Shown one piece after another: positions 17,054 to 25,771 of a stretch of DNA of 54,218 nt. The stretch spans positions 239,863-294,080 of the forward strand of contig NZ_FOMZ01000009.1 of assembly GCF_900112765.1 (NCBI RefSeq), in the 5' to 3' direction. This DNA is from Actinopolyspora alba (lineage in GTDB: Bacteria; Actinomycetota; Actinomycetes; Mycobacteriales; Pseudonocardiaceae). The translations under genes and the position numbers were made by a program. The notes beneath the pieces are model-generated. The model was not told the origin of the DNA. It saw nothing but the letters and a program-made list of their open reading frames with translations, and ran no database searches. Position 1 is the stretch's first letter, and each line of letters begins with the position of its first letter.

Positions 17054-18592
17054 TCACGAGTCATCCGACGATTCGGTGTTCTTTACTCTCGACTTCGGGC
17101 GTGGATCCTTCCTGCTCAGTTTGATGACGGGCGTGATACCGAGGTTTTTCGCTGCGCGAGCCCACGCCTCGATCTTTTGCTTGAGGATGATCGATCTGGA
17201 CTGTTCGATGCTGGTGAGTCCGAGCTTCGACTCGTAACCGAGCCAGAGACAGTACCGGTCGAAGTCCGGGATCGTGTCGCGGTTCGCTCTGTTGCCCAGG
17301 AGGTTTACGATGTTCATCGCCTGGTCACAGACGTAGCTGAGCTTCTGTGCCGAGCCGAACTTCACTGCATAGACAGTGGAGTCTCGTTTGAGATCCCACG
17401 CTTCAACTGAGGTAGAGCTGCGCGTTCTGAAGATCTCGAAATCCTTGTCCGCGAGTTCGTACCCCCATTTGTTTGCGCACATCTTCGTGAACTCGTCTTC
17501 ACGGCCTTTGACCTCGCTGAAATCCTCTTCTGTTGGCTCGACTTCAATGTTGGCGACAAAGCTGTCGAGAAAGTCCAGGTAATCTTGATTGAATCGAACC
17601 CACCGGCCGTTGTTGAGGGCCACCCGGTCGTCGTCATCTGCCACAAATTCGAGGTCGCGCTTCAGCTCGTTGGTGTAGGCAGGGTTTCCGTCGCGTTCAT
17701 GTACGATCCTGATGGAGAAGATCTGATCTCGGTGGATCGAGTTTCTTCGGATGAAATCTTGCAAATTTTCTAGCGCAAGCTCTTGAACAGGCTGAGTCTT
17801 CGATTTGTGCTTGATCGTGTAGCTTCCGATGCCGGCGAATACGAAGTCGACGCCGTAGAGATCGTAGGAGTTTTCGGCGAATTCTGTGCCGGATGATTTT
17901 CCCTCGAGTGCATCCAGGAGTTTCTCTTCGAACTTCTCGATCTCGTCTGCCTCGGTGAGGCGTGTGGTACGTGGAAGCTTGAACTTTTCTGACTCAGTGA
18001 GGACATGCTCGATGTCGTTCAGGAGGGTTCCGATTTCGTCTGGGCCAATCTCCACCGTGAGTTGTGCAGAGGACCCGAACTGGCCCATTTTTCCGAAGCG
18101 GGTGATGTGCTCGTTGAGGATGCCTGCTCGAATGTAGTCGACCGACTCGCCGCTCTCCACGGAGAGTTGGGTTTCTTCGGAAAAACTCCTGATGGACTTC
18201 CTCTGGCGCCCGGTGAAGCGTTGCGAAGAGGTCTGTCTGATATCGTCCTCCCTGGCTATTCGTTTGGCGAGGTCGATCCCGAAGTCATAGTCGCATAGCG
18301 GGCGAATATAGAAATGAGACTTACCATAACTGATAGCGAAACACTTGTCCGCCTTGGTGAAGAGGAAAACAGCGAACGGGCTCTTGGATTCGGGTATGAC
18401 GGTGCTCTCGAAATACTTTTCCAGGTGCTTGACCCATGGGACTTGGCGGCCGCTTTCTCCGGGTGAGTAGTAGAGTTGGTACTCCCAGCCATCCTGACTT
18501 CCGCTCGCAATGACGGACATCTCGACTGATTCCAGTTTGTCTCGTAGTCTAGCGATTTCTTCGGGTAGTACTGAGAAAATGTTGAGCTTCAT
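17054..18592 (-). CDS. TIGR04141/DUF6119-type sporadically distributed protein
   Basis: 512 residues from MKLNIFSVLPEEIARLRDKL. Family features are the KLNI start, FAVFLFTKADKCFAISYGKS, HFYIRPLCDYDFGIDLAKRI, the Q-R-F-T-G segment after it, and the C-terminal AWDLKRDSTVYAVKFGSAQK with SYVCDQAMNIVNLL. This is the layout of the family called sporadically distributed protein TIGR04141, which is repeatedly found in restriction and defence islands. The final domain may be nuclease-like: the pattern FEIFRTRSSTSVEAWDL then Y-A-V-K-F-G resembles an (E/D)xK core. Codon use is clearly AT-richer than in both neighbours, a sign of separate acquisition. It lies 101 nt behind the methylase. Confidence 0.65.
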   Translation of the reverse strand: MKLNIFSVLPEEIARLRDKLESVEMSVIASGSQDGWEYQLYYSPGESGRQVPWVKHLEKYFESTVIPESKSPFAVFLFTKADKCFAISYGKSHFYIRPLCDYDFGIDLAKRIAREDDIRQTSSQRFTGRQRKSIRSFSEETQLSVESGESVDYIRAGILNEHITRFGKMGQFGSSAQLTVEIGPDEIGTLLNDIEHVLTESEKFKLPRTTRLTEADEIEKFEEKLLDALEGKSSGTEFAENSYDLYGVDFVFAGIGSYTIKHKSKTQPVQELALENLQDFIRRNSIHRDQIFSIRIVHERDGNPAYTNELKRDLEFVADDDDRVALNNGRWVRFNQDYLDFLDSFVANIEVEPTEEDFSEVKGREDEFTKMCANKWGYELADKDFEIFRTRSSTSVEAWDLKRDSTVYAVKFGSAQKLSYVCDQAMNIVNLLGNRANRDTIPDFDRYCLWLGYESKLGLTSIEQSRSIILKQKIEAWARAAKNLGITPVIKLSRKDPRPKSRVKNTESSDDS

Positions 18593-18693
18593 GGTAGTAT
18601 TCCACTCGATGGTGTTTTCGTACAGTGAGAAATGACCTCCAATGGCTGAGTTGAGCGCTAGGAAATGGGTGGTGTGAGATTCGGTAGAGATGC

Positions 18694-21600
18694 TTATGGC
18701 CTAGCTTCTCGTGCCGGGTGTCGGGGGCCTTGGCCCGGGGGTGGGTTGAGAGTGGAGGCGTAGTTGTCGCCGTCGACCAGTGGGGTGTCAAGGGAGACTC
18801 CCGCGGTGGCCATGCGGTCGTACTCGGCAAGGATGAGGTCTTTGGTGCGGTAGGTGCCGTACTTCTTGATGTCGCTGTTCTTGAGGCCACCCGTGTCGGA
18901 CTGGAAGGTCTCCAGTATGTAGTCGACATCGGTCCGCTCGATGCCGTAGAGGTGGAAGAAGTACGCGTCCAGTTCGGCGCGAATGAATGAGCGGCGTTCT
19001 TCGTCCCACCGGAATGGTGCTCCGGAGTCGTCAAGGTCCTTGGCCAGCCCCGACATGTCGTGCGCGGTGTAGGTCAGTTCCAGAACACGCGGGATGACGA
19101 ACGGGGTGTGCGGTTTCATCGTCTGTGGGGTTGGGACGGGGAGCTGCTTCCACGTCATAAGGGCCATGTGATTGCTGTTGACCTTCTGTCGACTAACGAA
19201 GTCGAAGACCAGCGAGCTCTGAGTCGTGATCAACGCGGCAACCAAGTCGGGCGAAACATGCGGAAACATTAGCGGAAAGGTATGCCCGACCGCGGTGCGT
19301 GGGATGAAGGTCGGTATAGCAGTGCGTTCATTGGTTGGCGAGGTGACGTCGCTCCAACCACAGAGCCAATCACGTTCCCACCCCACCTCTTCAAGTCGAA
19401 TCTGGACTCCGGGAACTTTGACATCCTTGTTTTTGCGTCGTGTTTGGATAAGGCCGGATTCGGCGATCCAGTTGAGCGGCATAGCGAGACGGTTAGGATC
19501 CTGCAGCTCGCCGGTGGTGAGGTAACGTGGCTGATTTTGCCGATTTACGGCAGTTTTGCTCTTGACTACATCGGCTGCGCGGTGGTTGAAGAAATCGACC
19601 ATTTTCGCCTCGTAAAGCGGTAACATCCGCTCCTCGCCGCGTACGAAGACGTTGCCGTCCAGTTCCCAACCTTCGCGTTCGAGTTGTTCGCGGGTGCGGA
19701 AAAGGTCGGAGTCATCGGTCATGTTGAACAGGTTCTTGAAGACGATTCCCCAGCGGTTTCCGGATTTGGTCGTCTCGTCCCACAGGACGGGTATCCGTCG
19801 GTAGATGGCTGCGGTGAGCTCTGCGTCGCGGCGGTCGCGGAAGATGGGCAGGTTCCCCGTGTTCGGGTTGATGAGTGCGATCTCTTCGGGCGCGAGAGTG
19901 AAGGTTCGGGTGGGGTCGTCGAGCTCGACGACATCGAGCAGAAAGAAGGCGAACTTGGACTCGGGCTCGTGTAGTCCGTGGCCTCCGAACGAGAACAGAC
20001 AGAACTTGTAGCTGCGGTGAATGTCAAAGAGCTTGTTCCGGTTCTCGAAGTCGTACAGCATCCGGATCGAGCCGCGCCGGGTGAAGTCGGAGAACAAGTA
20101 CTGCGCTCCTGCACCCGTGGCGATGGATGACTGGATGATGCATCCCGCTCGACCGGTGGCCGCGACGACCGTCGAGAAGAGCTCGGTGAAGAGCTGATCC
20201 GTCAGCAGGGAATTGACTCCCTTGATACTGAGCCCATGAGCACACAGCGGGAAGAGTCCGGAGCTCCCCGCAAAATGGAAAGTCGACTTCTGTTTGCGGC
20301 GTGCGAGGTAGTAGCGCCGCCCCTCCTCGGGGTGCTCGGCGGCCCACTCTGCGATGTGGTCACGGCGCGTCACGCCCGAGATCTCGGCGATGCTCGACTC
20401 GACGGCGCTGAAGTACTTCTTGTCCTCGAAATCGACCTTGTCCCACGGTGGATTTCCGAGTAGGCAGTCGAATCCGCCGGACCACCCCGCCTCTCTGTCG
20501 CTGCCAGTGTCGTTCGCATCGACGGTGAACACGTCGGGGAACGCCAGGTGCCAGTGGAAGAACTGGTAGCGCTCGCTGAGGACGGCGATCTCTTCGTGGA
20601 CGCGAGGATCGACGGAGGAGCCGGCCCGGATGTTCTGGAAGACGTCATGGGTGATCGCTGGTGGCGCGTCGGTAGTCTTGTACCACATGAACGCGGCACA
20701 CCAGGCGTCCGCGACGTGCCGGGCGTGCTGGTACTCGTCGGCGTTCTGCCAGGCTTCGTACTGCTTTTCCTTTCGACGAACCGCCGTGAGTGTGCCGGAC
20801 GGTCCTTCGATGATCTCGCGCAGGTTTGCACCGAACTCGCGGTTCGCGACCGGTACGTTCTCTTCGGCCTCGAACAGGCCGAACTGCCCGGTGCGCTGCT
20901 GGAGGTTCTCGTCCTGCAGTTTGCGGGCGATCTTCTCGTCGTCACCTTCGGTCGGCTTGAACGCCTTGTCCGGGATCCCTTCGCGGATCAGCGACGGCGT
21001 GGCACCGATGAGCGCGTTGCCGACCTTGACGTGAGCGTCGAGGAAGCTCAGCGGCTTGCCCGGCTCCATGGCCTCCAACCACAGCGAAACCTTGACGAGC
21101 TCCACCGCTATCGGATTGAGGTCTACGCCGTAGATGCAGCGTGCGATGACCTCGTGCAGGGCTTGGCGTACCGCATCGACGGTCGGCTCGGGGTTGCGTT
21201 CCCGGACCGAGGCGACCCGCTTGGCGATGCGACGTGCCGCGGCAAGCAGGAAGTGCCCGGATCCGCATGCCGGATCGCACACCGTCAACGACAGCAGTTC
21301 CTCCACGATGGAATCGGACGGGTCGGTGTTTCCGGCTTGGGTGGCGCGCTGTTCCCCACGCTTGACCGCATCGTCGAGGACTGGGTCGAGGCTCGAATCG
21401 AGCAGACACTCGATCAGCGAAGCGGGCGTGTAGTACGAGCCGGTGGTCTTGCGCTCGTTACCGGCCAGCGCGACCAGGGTGAACTCCCGATCGACCGTGC
21501 TGTGCTTGGGTACCCGTTCCAGCAGCGACTCGTAGATCGAGCCGAGTTCCTCGGCATCCAGGTGCCGGTAATCGACCGTGCGCAGCCGCTTCGACGCGGG

Positions 21601-22842
21601 GTCGCGTACCTGGGACAGGTGCCGGACCGCGCCCAACAGGTATTCGTTGGACAGCGACAGACCTTCGAGTGGCGCGTCGGCCTCGGTGCGGTCGAAGATG
21701 CCGCCGAGTCCGGGCAGTGCGAGTTCGGGGCGGCCGTTCTCCTCGCCGAGCGCGTCGAGAACCAGCCGCAACGCGCGATACAGATCGTCGTGCGTGCTAC
21801 CGCGACGCCGGCGTGCGTGCGCGCGCAGCTTCGCCGTCGAGAAGTACGCGGCATAGCGTTCGCGTGCCAGCTCCTCGGCGTGTTTGCCCTCTTCGGTGGC
21901 AGCTGTGCGGCGCGGGTGCAGCACCTCGCGGTCTTCGACGACGAACACGAACAGTAGCCGGTATACCAGGCGCAGCAAGGCCCGGTGCAACTCCTGCGGG
22001 TCCACGTTCTCCCGGAGCGCGGTGTTCGCGGGATGACGCAGGAAACCGGTACCGAGCGTGGTGATGGCGTTTTCCACGCCCTCGCGCAGCTGGTCCAGGG
22101 CGCGTGTTCCGGAGCTGATGGCATCCAGGCGCCAGCGCTCCAGCCAGCAGGTGGCAGGTCCGGCGCCGTCGGCGACGGCGAACCGGGAGACGTGCAGCAT
22201 CCGGTAGAGCAGCACGAACTCGCTGAACAGTTCACCGTCGAAGATGGCCTCGAGGTCGAATTCGACGTAGGAGGCAGTGGACAGCGCGTTGGAATCCCGC
22301 AGCAGCCGCACCTGCCTGCCGTTGGTGACCACACCCCACAGGTGCGCGTCGGTGCGGTTGAGCAGCTCCTGCAGCAGCGACTGCGGTGGCACACTGCCGG
22401 CCCCACTCGGACGCTTGTCCAGCTCGGAGTTCCAGGGGGTGACGTGGATCGGGACGTGGTTCCAGAGGTACGCGACCGGGAATGTCTTGTCGCCGCTCTC
22501 CGCGAGGATGCCGTCGGCTAGCGGTGTGAGCTCACCGAAACCGAGCTCGGTGAACAGCGGCATTAACCATTGCGGGACGGCCAGCCCGGTCGGATCAGCC
22601 GGAGCGTCGTCCTGCGGCGCGGCGGGCAGCTTCATCCGCAGATCTGCCCACACCGAACGCAGGAACTCCCAGTGCCGCTCGGCCTCGTCGCGTACCGAGC
22701 GGGAACCGACCACGCGGTAGTCGGACGGGGTGCTGCCCGAGATGTCTTTGCCCTCGGCGACGCGGAGCAGCAGGTCGACGGGCAGCAGGTTGCCGATGGT
22801 GTGGACGGCGGAGAACACCTGGTTGCGAGTGATCGAGGACAT
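18694..22842 (-). CDS. DrmMI/Eco57I-like adenine-specific DNA methylase
   Basis: 1382 residues. The N-terminal ~450 are alpha-rich (MSSITRNQVFSAVHTIGNLL…). SAM-binding motif I is VCDPACGSGHFLLAAARR (about 522-540), preceded by the typical GSYYTPASLIECLL. The catalytic NPPW is in DCLLGNPPWDKVD (about 797). Later segments (FENRNKLFDIHRSYKFCLFS, GNRWGIVFKNLFNMTDDSDL, PRTAVGHTFPLMFP) are those of large Eco57I/PglX/DrmMI-type enzymes with their own target-recognition part. It starts in a TGATG overlap with the DrmD-like gene, the gene pair typical of class 1 DISARM. It should methylate adenine in self DNA. BREX PglX is an alternative family name, but the DrmD partner favours DISARM. Confidence 0.8.
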   Translation of the reverse strand: MSSITRNQVFSAVHTIGNLLPVDLLLRVAEGKDISGSTPSDYRVVGSRSVRDEAERHWEFLRSVWADLRMKLPAAPQDDAPADPTGLAVPQWLMPLFTELGFGELTPLADGILAESGDKTFPVAYLWNHVPIHVTPWNSELDKRPSGAGSVPPQSLLQELLNRTDAHLWGVVTNGRQVRLLRDSNALSTASYVEFDLEAIFDGELFSEFVLLYRMLHVSRFAVADGAGPATCWLERWRLDAISSGTRALDQLREGVENAITTLGTGFLRHPANTALRENVDPQELHRALLRLVYRLLFVFVVEDREVLHPRRTAATEEGKHAEELARERYAAYFSTAKLRAHARRRRGSTHDDLYRALRLVLDALGEENGRPELALPGLGGIFDRTEADAPLEGLSLSNEYLLGAVRHLSQVRDPASKRLRTVDYRHLDAEELGSIYESLLERVPKHSTVDREFTLVALAGNERKTTGSYYTPASLIECLLDSSLDPVLDDAVKRGEQRATQAGNTDPSDSIVEELLSLTVCDPACGSGHFLLAAARRIAKRVASVRERNPEPTVDAVRQALHEVIARCIYGVDLNPIAVELVKVSLWLEAMEPGKPLSFLDAHVKVGNALIGATPSLIREGIPDKAFKPTEGDDEKIARKLQDENLQQRTGQFGLFEAEENVPVANREFGANLREIIEGPSGTLTAVRRKEKQYEAWQNADEYQHARHVADAWCAAFMWYKTTDAPPAITHDVFQNIRAGSSVDPRVHEEIAVLSERYQFFHWHLAFPDVFTVDANDTGSDREAGWSGGFDCLLGNPPWDKVDFEDKKYFSAVESSIAEISGVTRRDHIAEWAAEHPEEGRRYYLARRKQKSTFHFAGSSGLFPLCAHGLSIKGVNSLLTDQLFTELFSTVVAATGRAGCIIQSSIATGAGAQYLFSDFTRRGSIRMLYDFENRNKLFDIHRSYKFCLFSFGGHGLHEPESKFAFFLLDVVELDDPTRTFTLAPEEIALINPNTGNLPIFRDRRDAELTAAIYRRIPVLWDETTKSGNRWGIVFKNLFNMTDDSDLFRTREQLEREGWELDGNVFVRGEERMLPLYEAKMVDFFNHRAADVVKSKTAVNRQNQPRYLTTGELQDPNRLAMPLNWIAESGLIQTRRKNKDVKVPGVQIRLEEVGWERDWLCGWSDVTSPTNERTAIPTFIPRTAVGHTFPLMFPHVSPDLVAALITTQSSLVFDFVSRQKVNSNHMALMTWKQLPVPTPQTMKPHTPFVIPRVLELTYTAHDMSGLAKDLDDSGAPFRWDEERRSFIRAELDAYFFHLYGIERTDVDYILETFQSDTGGLKNSDIKKYGTYRTKDLILAEYDRMATAGVSLDTPLVDGDNYASTLNPPPGQGPRHPAREARP

Positions 22843-25739
22843 CAGGCGGCCCCTCCCGAGACAGGCAGGTACACGTAGGTGCCGAGGACATCGGCGGGCT
22901 TCTGGGCGGAGACGCGGACACCGCGTACGATCTCTCCCGACGCCTGGCGCACGCGGCGGTGCGAGGTCAGCAGCTCGTCGGCGAGCTCGTCGCCGTGGGA
23001 GTCAAGGTGCGGTTGCACGCTCGGCAGGTCGTTGAGTATGCGGCGCATGGTGTTCTGCGCGAAGGACGGATCGGTGTTCTCGTCGGGCTCGACATCGAGC
23101 AGCTCCGCGGCCTGCTCCGGCGTCAGCCAGGTCGCGTTCGCCGGGGATCCGCTGAACGCCAGCACCCGGACGTCTTCGGCGACGATCTGTCGTTCACGCC
23201 CACGGGTCGGCAACGAGAGGTGGAAGCGGTAGCGCACCAGCAGGGCGGTGGTGCGAATCGACACCCCTCGCGTGCGGATCACGGCGCAGCGCCGTGCCGG
23301 TCGTGCGCCTTCGGCCTGCGGATCCAACGCCGAGTTGAGCACGTATCCGGCCACGGCGCCGACGGTCGGGTCGGTCCGCACCAGGGCGGCCTCCCCGCGA
23401 GCGACGGCGGCGGTGTCGCGGAACGGCACGGGCTTGTTGCGCTCGATCGCGTCACTGCCGAGGACTGGGGCGACGGCGTCGCGCAACCCGGCTGGGGTGG
23501 AGCCGAGATCCGCGTTGAAACCGTCCTCGGCATTCTCCCACAGTACGCCATCCATCGCGCGCAGGCTGCGTCGAACGAAGGAGCGGACCTCGTCGGAGCG
23601 GCCGAGCGTGTCGCGGATCGCCGCGACCTCCTGGGCAACCTCGTCGATGCGGATGCTGTTCTGCGCATACCGGGAGCGGGAGGTCTTCTCCTTCTCCGCG
23701 GCGGACCTCCAGTCGGCCTCCACCTCGTTGACGGTGTGCTCGAGCGTATCGAGCTCGAACAGGCCTGCCTGGTCCGGGTTCTGGCTGCGCATCAGAACCC
23801 ACTCGACGATCGCGTCGGTGACCTTCGACGACGTGGCGTCCGGCACCGACACCGAGATGCCGAGGGTTTTCTGGATCTGCCGGTGCTTGGTGATCAGCAC
23901 CTCGAGGACCTTGCCGTCGATGCCGTTGTCCGCACCGTAGAGCGTGACGACCTTGACCTCGTCGCGCTTCTGACCGAACCGGTCGACACGGCCTTCCCGC
24001 TGGTCGTGCCGGGTCGGGTTCCATGCCAGGTCGTAGTGCACCACCGCGTCGAAGTGGTGCTGCAGGTTGACGCCCTCGGACAGGCAGTCGGTGGCGACCA
24101 GGACCCGGCGGGCCGCCAGATCGTCCCCGGATTCCTCCGCCAGGTCTTCGATGCGCTGTGCACGCTGTTGCGGCGAGAGAGTACCGGTGACCGAGCGCAC
24201 GACCGTCTTCTTGCCGAGCTTTCCGTCCAGGTGCTCGGCAACGTATTCCGCCGTGGGAATGTAGCGGCAGAAAACGATCGGGTTGTAGCCCTCGGCGATC
24301 AGCGCCTTGAGGTGCTTGATCAGCGCCGCGAGCTTCTTGTCCTCGGTGGTGCCCTCCAACTTGGTGGCACGTTCGGCCAGCTCACGCAGCCGGGCATCGG
24401 TTACGTCCGTGTCGGCGCCAGGGACGACATCGGTACCTTCGAGATTGTCGTTGTCCACCGAGTCCTTCGTGGGTGGAGCACCGATTCGGTCGGCTTCCTC
24501 AGCGGAAGTGGCGTTGGCCGCACCGGACCGGGTGAGCAGTGTCTGGGTCGCCGCCCGCGGTGAGGAAACGATCGAGCGCAATAGTGCGATCGCCGACCAC
24601 CAGGCGATGCGCGCCTCTCTGCGGTTCCCGTCGCCGGATGCTCGCACGCGTTCGCTGGCATAGGCGATGGCGTCGTCCAGCAGGTCGCGGTAGGTGGGGG
24701 AGAGCTTGTAGGTCTCGTCCTTGAAGTAGCGGTCCGACGGGAACGACGTGGTCTCCTGCAGCTCGTTGTCGCAGAGACCGTCGTCGGTGGTGAGGAAGTG
24801 GCGGACGTCGGCACGTTTGCGCTGCACGAAGTGGCGCGCCAGCAGCTGTCTGCCCTTCTCGGTCTCGAAGTCCGCGGTCGCCAGCTCGGGGCGCACCAGC
24901 CCCAGCAGCGCTCGGAAGGCGCTCTCCTTGCCGCTGTGCGGGGTCGCGGTGACCAGCAGCAGGTGGCGCTGCTCGTCGGTGGCGATGCGCTGCAGCAGCT
25001 CTTCGCGCAGCTGGTTCTGCGTCGTGGTGGCTTCGTCGGCGGTCACGCACGTGTGGGCCTCATCGACGATGACCAGGTCCGGGCAGTGCTTGACGAAGTC
25101 GTCCCGGTGGCGGGTGGACTTGATGAAATCGGTGGAGACGACGACGTGCGGGTGCTTGTCGAACAGCGACTGCCCGAGCTCCAGCTGTCGCTCCAGTTTG
25201 GAGACCGTGGAGGCCAGCACCAGCTCGGCGTCGATCCCGAACTTGGTGCGCAGCTCCTCCTGCCACTGCTCGGCCAGCGCCGGTGAGCACAGCACCGCCA
25301 GCCGTTGCGCCGTCCCCTGCGCGAGCAGTTCGCCGGCGATGAGGCCGGCCTCGATGGTCTTGCCGATACCGACGTCATCGGCGATGAGCATCCGCGCCGT
25401 CGGCTGCCGCAGGGCCATCATCAACGGCACGAGCTGGTAGGCGCGCGGTTCGACCGCGATACCGGCGAGGGAACGGAACGGGCCCGCGCCGGACCGGAAA
25501 CCGATGCGCAGCGCGGAGCGCAGCAGTCCGGCGGCCTGCGAGTCACCGAGATCGTCGGACGAGGGCGGCGGGAACTCCGCGCCGCGAACCTCCTCGAGTT
25601 CGGGGAAGACGGCGGTGACGTCGTCGTCGCTGCCGCCGAGCGGGCGCAGCACCAGCATGTCAGCTGCGCTTTCCGGCAGCACGACCCAGTCTCTGCCGCG
25701 GGTGGCAACCAGCGAGCCGGGGGTGAATGTCGTGGTCAT
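22842..25739 (-). CDS. DrmD-like SNF2-family helicase
   Basis: 965 residues. SNF2/RapA-type motor: YQLVPLMMALRQPTARMLIA leads to Walker A DDVGIGKT (121-128), motif II DEAH (226-229), LLLVTATPHSGKESAFRALL, and in the second lobe FCRYIPTAEYVAEHL, ATDCLSEGVNLQ and motif VI QREGRVDRFGQ (about 585). Length and the GIGKTIEAGLIAGE form agree with DISARM DrmD and RapA-like proteins. It would translocate on double-stranded DNA. It sits 32 nt behind the kinase fusion and overlaps the methylase start, so the three genes are one transcription unit. Confidence 0.8.
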   Translation of the reverse strand: MTTTFTPGSLVATRGRDWVVLPESAADMLVLRPLGGSDDDVTAVFPELEEVRGAEFPPPSSDDLGDSQAAGLLRSALRIGFRSGAGPFRSLAGIAVEPRAYQLVPLMMALRQPTARMLIADDVGIGKTIEAGLIAGELLAQGTAQRLAVLCSPALAEQWQEELRTKFGIDAELVLASTVSKLERQLELGQSLFDKHPHVVVSTDFIKSTRHRDDFVKHCPDLVIVDEAHTCVTADEATTTQNQLREELLQRIATDEQRHLLLVTATPHSGKESAFRALLGLVRPELATADFETEKGRQLLARHFVQRKRADVRHFLTTDDGLCDNELQETTSFPSDRYFKDETYKLSPTYRDLLDDAIAYASERVRASGDGNRREARIAWWSAIALLRSIVSSPRAATQTLLTRSGAANATSAEEADRIGAPPTKDSVDNDNLEGTDVVPGADTDVTDARLRELAERATKLEGTTEDKKLAALIKHLKALIAEGYNPIVFCRYIPTAEYVAEHLDGKLGKKTVVRSVTGTLSPQQRAQRIEDLAEESGDDLAARRVLVATDCLSEGVNLQHHFDAVVHYDLAWNPTRHDQREGRVDRFGQKRDEVKVVTLYGADNGIDGKVLEVLITKHRQIQKTLGISVSVPDATSSKVTDAIVEWVLMRSQNPDQAGLFELDTLEHTVNEVEADWRSAAEKEKTSRSRYAQNSIRIDEVAQEVAAIRDTLGRSDEVRSFVRRSLRAMDGVLWENAEDGFNADLGSTPAGLRDAVAPVLGSDAIERNKPVPFRDTAAVARGEAALVRTDPTVGAVAGYVLNSALDPQAEGARPARRCAVIRTRGVSIRTTALLVRYRFHLSLPTRGRERQIVAEDVRVLAFSGSPANATWLTPEQAAELLDVEPDENTDPSFAQNTMRRILNDLPSVQPHLDSHGDELADELLTSHRRVRQASGEIVRGVRVSAQKPADVLGTYVYLPVSGGAA

Positions 25740-25771
25740 CAGTGGCGTCTCGTTTCGGTACGCGAGGTGGG

